Of a stretch of 16,643 nt of DNA, positions 14,344 through 16,643 are shown one piece after another. The DNA comes from CAZJOD01 sp964547525. Lineage in GTDB: Bacteria > Bacillota > Clostridia > JAAYHZ01. The notes beneath the pieces are model-generated. The model was given only the letters and a program-made list of their open reading frames with translations. It did no database searches and was not told where the DNA came from. Positions within the stretch are counted from its first letter, which is position 1. Every line of letters begins with the position of its first letter. The stretch spans positions 1-16,643 of the forward strand of contig CAZJOD010000083.1 of assembly GCA_964547525.1 (NCBI GenBank). Reading direction: 5' to 3'. A program made the position numbers and the translations under genes.

Positions 14344-15576
14344 ATGGCGAATTTAAACAATTCGGGGTGGTATGAAAAGCTTGAAACATATGTAGCCGGA
14401 GGATCGAGTACCGGTTCTAAAAGAGCTTATCTTCTGCCGGAGGAACCGACTGTTATTGTGAAAGGTAAGGGCTGTAGAGTTTGGGATGCCGACGGCAAAG
14501 AGTACATCGATTATAAAAACGGATTAGGTCCCGTGTCTTTAGGTTATGCACATCCGGTAGTTGACCAAGCTGTTACGGAGCAGTTGAAAAACGGTATTGT
14601 TTTCGGACAGCCGAATTACTTGGAAGCCGAGACCGCAGAACTCATTTGCGAAGTAATACCTTGTGCTGAAAAAGTACGCTTTTTAAAAACAGGTGGTGAA
14701 GCTTGTTCCGCCTGTATTAAATTAGCCAGAGCTTATACGGGAAAAGATCATATAATCCAAATCGGATATAACGGATGGCTTAATACTTTGGCAAGCGGAG
14801 CGAGAATCAATCCCCGTGAGGAATCAAAGGGGGCACCTAAAGGAATTCCACAACCCATCAGTGACCTGTATCACTCTGTCGGTTGGGGCGATCAAGCTAC
14901 TGTTTCCAAGTTGTTTGAAGTGTATAACGGAAAGATCGCCGCTGTTATTGTAGCGGCAGGTTATGCCGACATGGGAAAAGGAGCTCAATTCTATCCCTTC
15001 CTACGTGAAATTACTAAAAAGAATGACACCTTATTAATATATGATGAGATCGTAACAGGTTTTAGGGTTGCAACGGCAGGGGTGCAGGAATATTTTAATG
15101 TGGTTCCCGATCTGGCTGTATTTGCTAAAGGAATGGCTAATGGCATGCCTATATCGATCTTCTGTGGGAAAGCCGATATTATGGATTTAGTGGCAAAAGG
15201 TGTAGTAATATCTTCCACATATGGTGGAGAAACATTATCTTTAGCGGCTTGTAAAGCTGTAATAGAATTATATAAAAAAGAAAATGTCACTGCATACTTG
15301 TGGAAAGCCGGAGAAAAAGTATGGACCGGTTTAAATAAGTTATATGAAAAATACAATGTTCCTGTGGAAATGAAAGGTTTTTGGCCGTGTCCAACTTTTG
15401 TTAATAAAGAAGGAGCACCTAAAGATTTGACCACGCGTATATTAAGAGCAGGTTTCAAATACGGGGTTTCCTTATACAGTACTGCATATGTAACTTATTC
15501 ACATAAAGATGAAGACATTGATGAGACCATAGTTCGTATGGATAAAGCTGTAGCCGAAGTTGCAGGGACACTATAA
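14344..15576 (+). CDS. Class III PLP-dependent aminotransferase (glutamate-1-semialdehyde aminomutase-like)
   Basis: 410 residues, full length. The N terminus shows VWDADGKEYIDYKNGLGPVSLGYAHP (46-71), the family's opening. TGGEACSACIKLARA (116-130) binds the PLP phosphate, YDEIVTGFR (233-241) holds the Asp234 that contacts the PLP ring nitrogen, FAKGMANGMP (260-269) provides the Schiff-base Lys262, and STYGGETLSLAA (291-302) closes the site. These patterns resemble the glutamate-1-semialdehyde aminomutase branch of class III, yet the gene is not beside heme biosynthesis genes. A catabolic transaminase or aminomutase on an amino-sugar, keto-sugar or amino-acid substrate is more likely. Ribosome site GGAGG lies 9 bases before the ATG. 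Cytoplasmic. It is sandwiched between a TetR regulator and amidohydrolases, so it probably supplies or consumes their substrate. Exact reaction unknown. Confidence 0.88.
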   Translation: MANLNNSGWYEKLETYVAGGSSTGSKRAYLLPEEPTVIVKGKGCRVWDADGKEYIDYKNGLGPVSLGYAHPVVDQAVTEQLKNGIVFGQPNYLEAETAELICEVIPCAEKVRFLKTGGEACSACIKLARAYTGKDHIIQIGYNGWLNTLASGARINPREESKGAPKGIPQPISDLYHSVGWGDQATVSKLFEVYNGKIAAVIVAAGYADMGKGAQFYPFLREITKKNDTLLIYDEIVTGFRVATAGVQEYFNVVPDLAVFAKGMANGMPISIFCGKADIMDLVAKGVVISSTYGGETLSLAACKAVIELYKKENVTAYLWKAGEKVWTGLNKLYEKYNVPVEMKGFWPCPTFVNKEGAPKDLTTRILRAGFKYGVSLYSTAYVTYSHKDEDIDETIVRMDKAVAEVAGTL

Positions 15577-15591
15577 ATTCTGTATACGGCA

Positions 15592-15607
15592 CCTCATATA
15601 TATGGGG
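15592..15607 (+). other. Small hairpin between aminotransferase and amidohydrolase
   Basis: CCTCATATATATGGGG can fold into a stem of up to seven pairs (one G-T wobble) in the 46-base intergenic space, ending 2 bases before the ribosome-site region (AAAGGTGAG, 15610-15618). No U-tract follows, so it is not a terminator. It could mark an mRNA-processing or translation-tuning site, or be chance. Confidence 0.25.
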
Positions 15608-15622
15608 CGAAAGGTGAGAACA

Positions 15623-16369
15623 ATGAAAAAATATGATATGCATGTTCATATCTGGAATGGCCACCAAGACAAAGATATGAAAGATATGGCAAAAGCTTGT
15701 GAGCTCTATAATGTCGACAAAATATTTATATCCGGGTTGGCAGGAGAGTTTCCAAGCTTGGAAGATATAAATAAGATAAACGATGATGTGTTAAAATGTA
15801 TGAAGCAATACCCTGATTTGGTGGAGGGTTATTGCCATGTCAATCCCCGTCACGATAAATGTATGGATACACTGAAAAGATGTGTAGAAGACGGTGGCAT
15901 GATAGGTATGAAATTATGGATAGCGACTCTGTGTGACGATGTTATAAATAATAAATTTATTGAAAAATGTATTGATTACGATATACCCATCCTGCTTCAT
16001 GCTTGGAGAAAAACCGTTGGACAGATGCAATGCGAATCCACACCGGAAAATATTGCAAACATTGCAAGAAGGTATCCGGAAGCCAAATTTATAATGGCTC
16101 ATATAGGCGGAAATTGTTACAGTGGTGTAAAACCGGTTTTGGATTGCAAGAATGTAACTATAGATTTTTGCGGTTCGGTATTTAGAGCCGATGATTTAGA
16201 GTATACTGTCAAGTGGGTTGGAGCGGAACGAGTAGTATTCGGTACTGATATGCCCGGTTCATATTTGGTTAATGAAGGACAGGTGTGGGAAGCCGATTTG
16301 ACACAAGAAGAAAAAGAACTGATTATGTATAAAAATGTCGCCAGGCTTTTCTATAAGGAGGTGGATTAA
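15623..16369 (+). CDS. Amidohydrolase-2 family metal-dependent hydrolase
   Basis: 248 residues from the ATG at 15623, chosen because AAAGGTGAG sits just before it and the family's first strand (YDMHVHIW) then starts at residue 4. The in-frame ATG at 15560 would overlap the aminotransferase and add 21 unrelated residues. TIM-barrel metal ligands are visible: His7 and His9 (HVH), His126 (LLHAW), His160 (MAHIGG) and Asp209 (FGTDMPG). MKLW (96-99) carries a Lys. The family includes decarboxylases, lactonases and amide or ester hydrolases; a sugar-lactone hydrolase would fit the neighbouring oxidoreductases, but this is inference. At 248 residues it is slightly short but complete. The next gene starts 1 base after the stop, so the two amidohydrolases are likely a functional pair. 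Confidence 0.88.
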   Translation: MKKYDMHVHIWNGHQDKDMKDMAKACELYNVDKIFISGLAGEFPSLEDINKINDDVLKCMKQYPDLVEGYCHVNPRHDKCMDTLKRCVEDGGMIGMKLWIATLCDDVINNKFIEKCIDYDIPILLHAWRKTVGQMQCESTPENIANIARRYPEAKFIMAHIGGNCYSGVKPVLDCKNVTIDFCGSVFRADDLEYTVKWVGAERVVFGTDMPGSYLVNEGQVWEADLTQEEKELIMYKNVARLFYKEVD

Positions 16370-16370
16370 T

Positions 16371-16643
16371 ATGACAGGATTTGACTTGAATTGTGCCATA
16401 GGAAATTGGCCTTTTAGAAAATTGGGACATAACAAACCGGATGATATTATCAAAGTTCATCGTCAAAATAATATTACAGGTGGTTGTATATCTTGTTTGG
16501 ATAGCATCTTTTATAACGATCCGTATGAAGGGGACGAAGCTTTTTCCGATATAATAAAAGATATGAATTATATGCACATACAGTCTGTAAATCCTATACT
16601 CTCCTTTACATTGGATGACATTAAAAGAGGGGTTGAATTCCTT
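16371..16643 (+). CDS. Second amidohydrolase-2-like protein, 3' partial
   Basis: An open frame of 91 codons runs to the window end. It starts one base after the previous stop behind a near-perfect ribosome site AAGGAGGTG (16355-16363). The visible part, with FDLNCAIGNWPFRKLG at 4-19, then GGCISCLDSIFYND and a later VNPIL, matches the N-terminal region of amidohydrolase-2 proteins in which the HxH pair is replaced by a D.N..IG.WPFR pattern. The first metal-binding histidines are therefore absent from this segment, so it may use a different metal site or act as a partner subunit. Too little is visible for a substrate or final length. Confidence 0.65.
   Translation, partial: MTGFDLNCAIGNWPFRKLGHNKPDDIIKVHRQNNITGGCISCLDSIFYNDPYEGDEAFSDIIKDMNYMHIQSVNPILSFTLDDIKRGVEFL

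Noticed and set aside
14991..15458. 155-codon open frame on the minus strand inside the aminotransferase
   Set aside because: Shadow of a strongly conserved + strand gene; no ribosome site and no recognisable family pattern.
15560..15622. Upstream in-frame ATG for the first amidohydrolase
   Set aside because: It overlaps the aminotransferase end, lacks a ribosome site and adds residues not expected in the family; the ATG at 15623 has a good site.

Overview
The window comes from an AT-rich, low-GC Gram-positive genome, most likely an anaerobic Clostridia member (Lachnospirales-like is my best guess). This rests on the strong AGGAGG-type ribosome sites, the codon choice, and a Y-family polymerase of a type I associate with Clostridia. 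A run of exactly 100 Ns shows that this is a draft or metagenome assembly. All ten recognisable genes lie on the + strand, packed into about four transcription units. No tRNA, rRNA, CRISPR array, insertion sequence or phage gene is visible, and no gene-free stretch exceeds 300 bases.

Region 1 (1-5820): the 3' part of a large heparinase II/III-like (alpha/alpha-toroid plus beta-sandwich) protein; then a promoter with a palindrome in its spacer; then two overlapping Gfo/Idh/MocA-family oxidoreductases; then a Y-family DNA polymerase (DinB-like) only 4 bases behind the second oxidoreductase. The N gap at 2394-2493 is flanked by identical 55-base copies of the first oxidoreductase's start. It is almost certainly an unmerged contig overlap, not missing sequence.

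Region 2 (5939-13591): the striking part. Three consecutive paralogous genes encode proteins of 835, 836 and 836 residues. Each has an uncleaved-looking N-terminal membrane anchor followed by two copies of a roughly 397-residue unit (helical hairpin plus pectate-lyase-like right-handed beta-helix). The array therefore carries six beta-helix domains. The C-terminal domain of all three keeps a dense His/Asp/Arg cluster, while the N-terminal domain has lost it. The proteins probably sit on the outer face of the membrane and bind or cleave a polysaccharide, but no substrate can be read from the sequence.

Region 3 (13663-16643): a strong extended -10 promoter drives a TetR-family regulator, a class III PLP aminotransferase of the glutamate-1-semialdehyde-aminomutase type, and two consecutive amidohydrolase-2 (TIM-barrel) proteins, the second cut by the window end. 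This looks like a self-regulated small-molecule catabolic operon.

Taken together, heparinase-like protein, surface beta-helix proteins, sugar-type oxidoreductases, aminotransferase and lactonase-like amidohydrolases suggest a locus for using an unusual, possibly acidic or amino-sugar-containing glycan. That link is inference from neighbourhood only.
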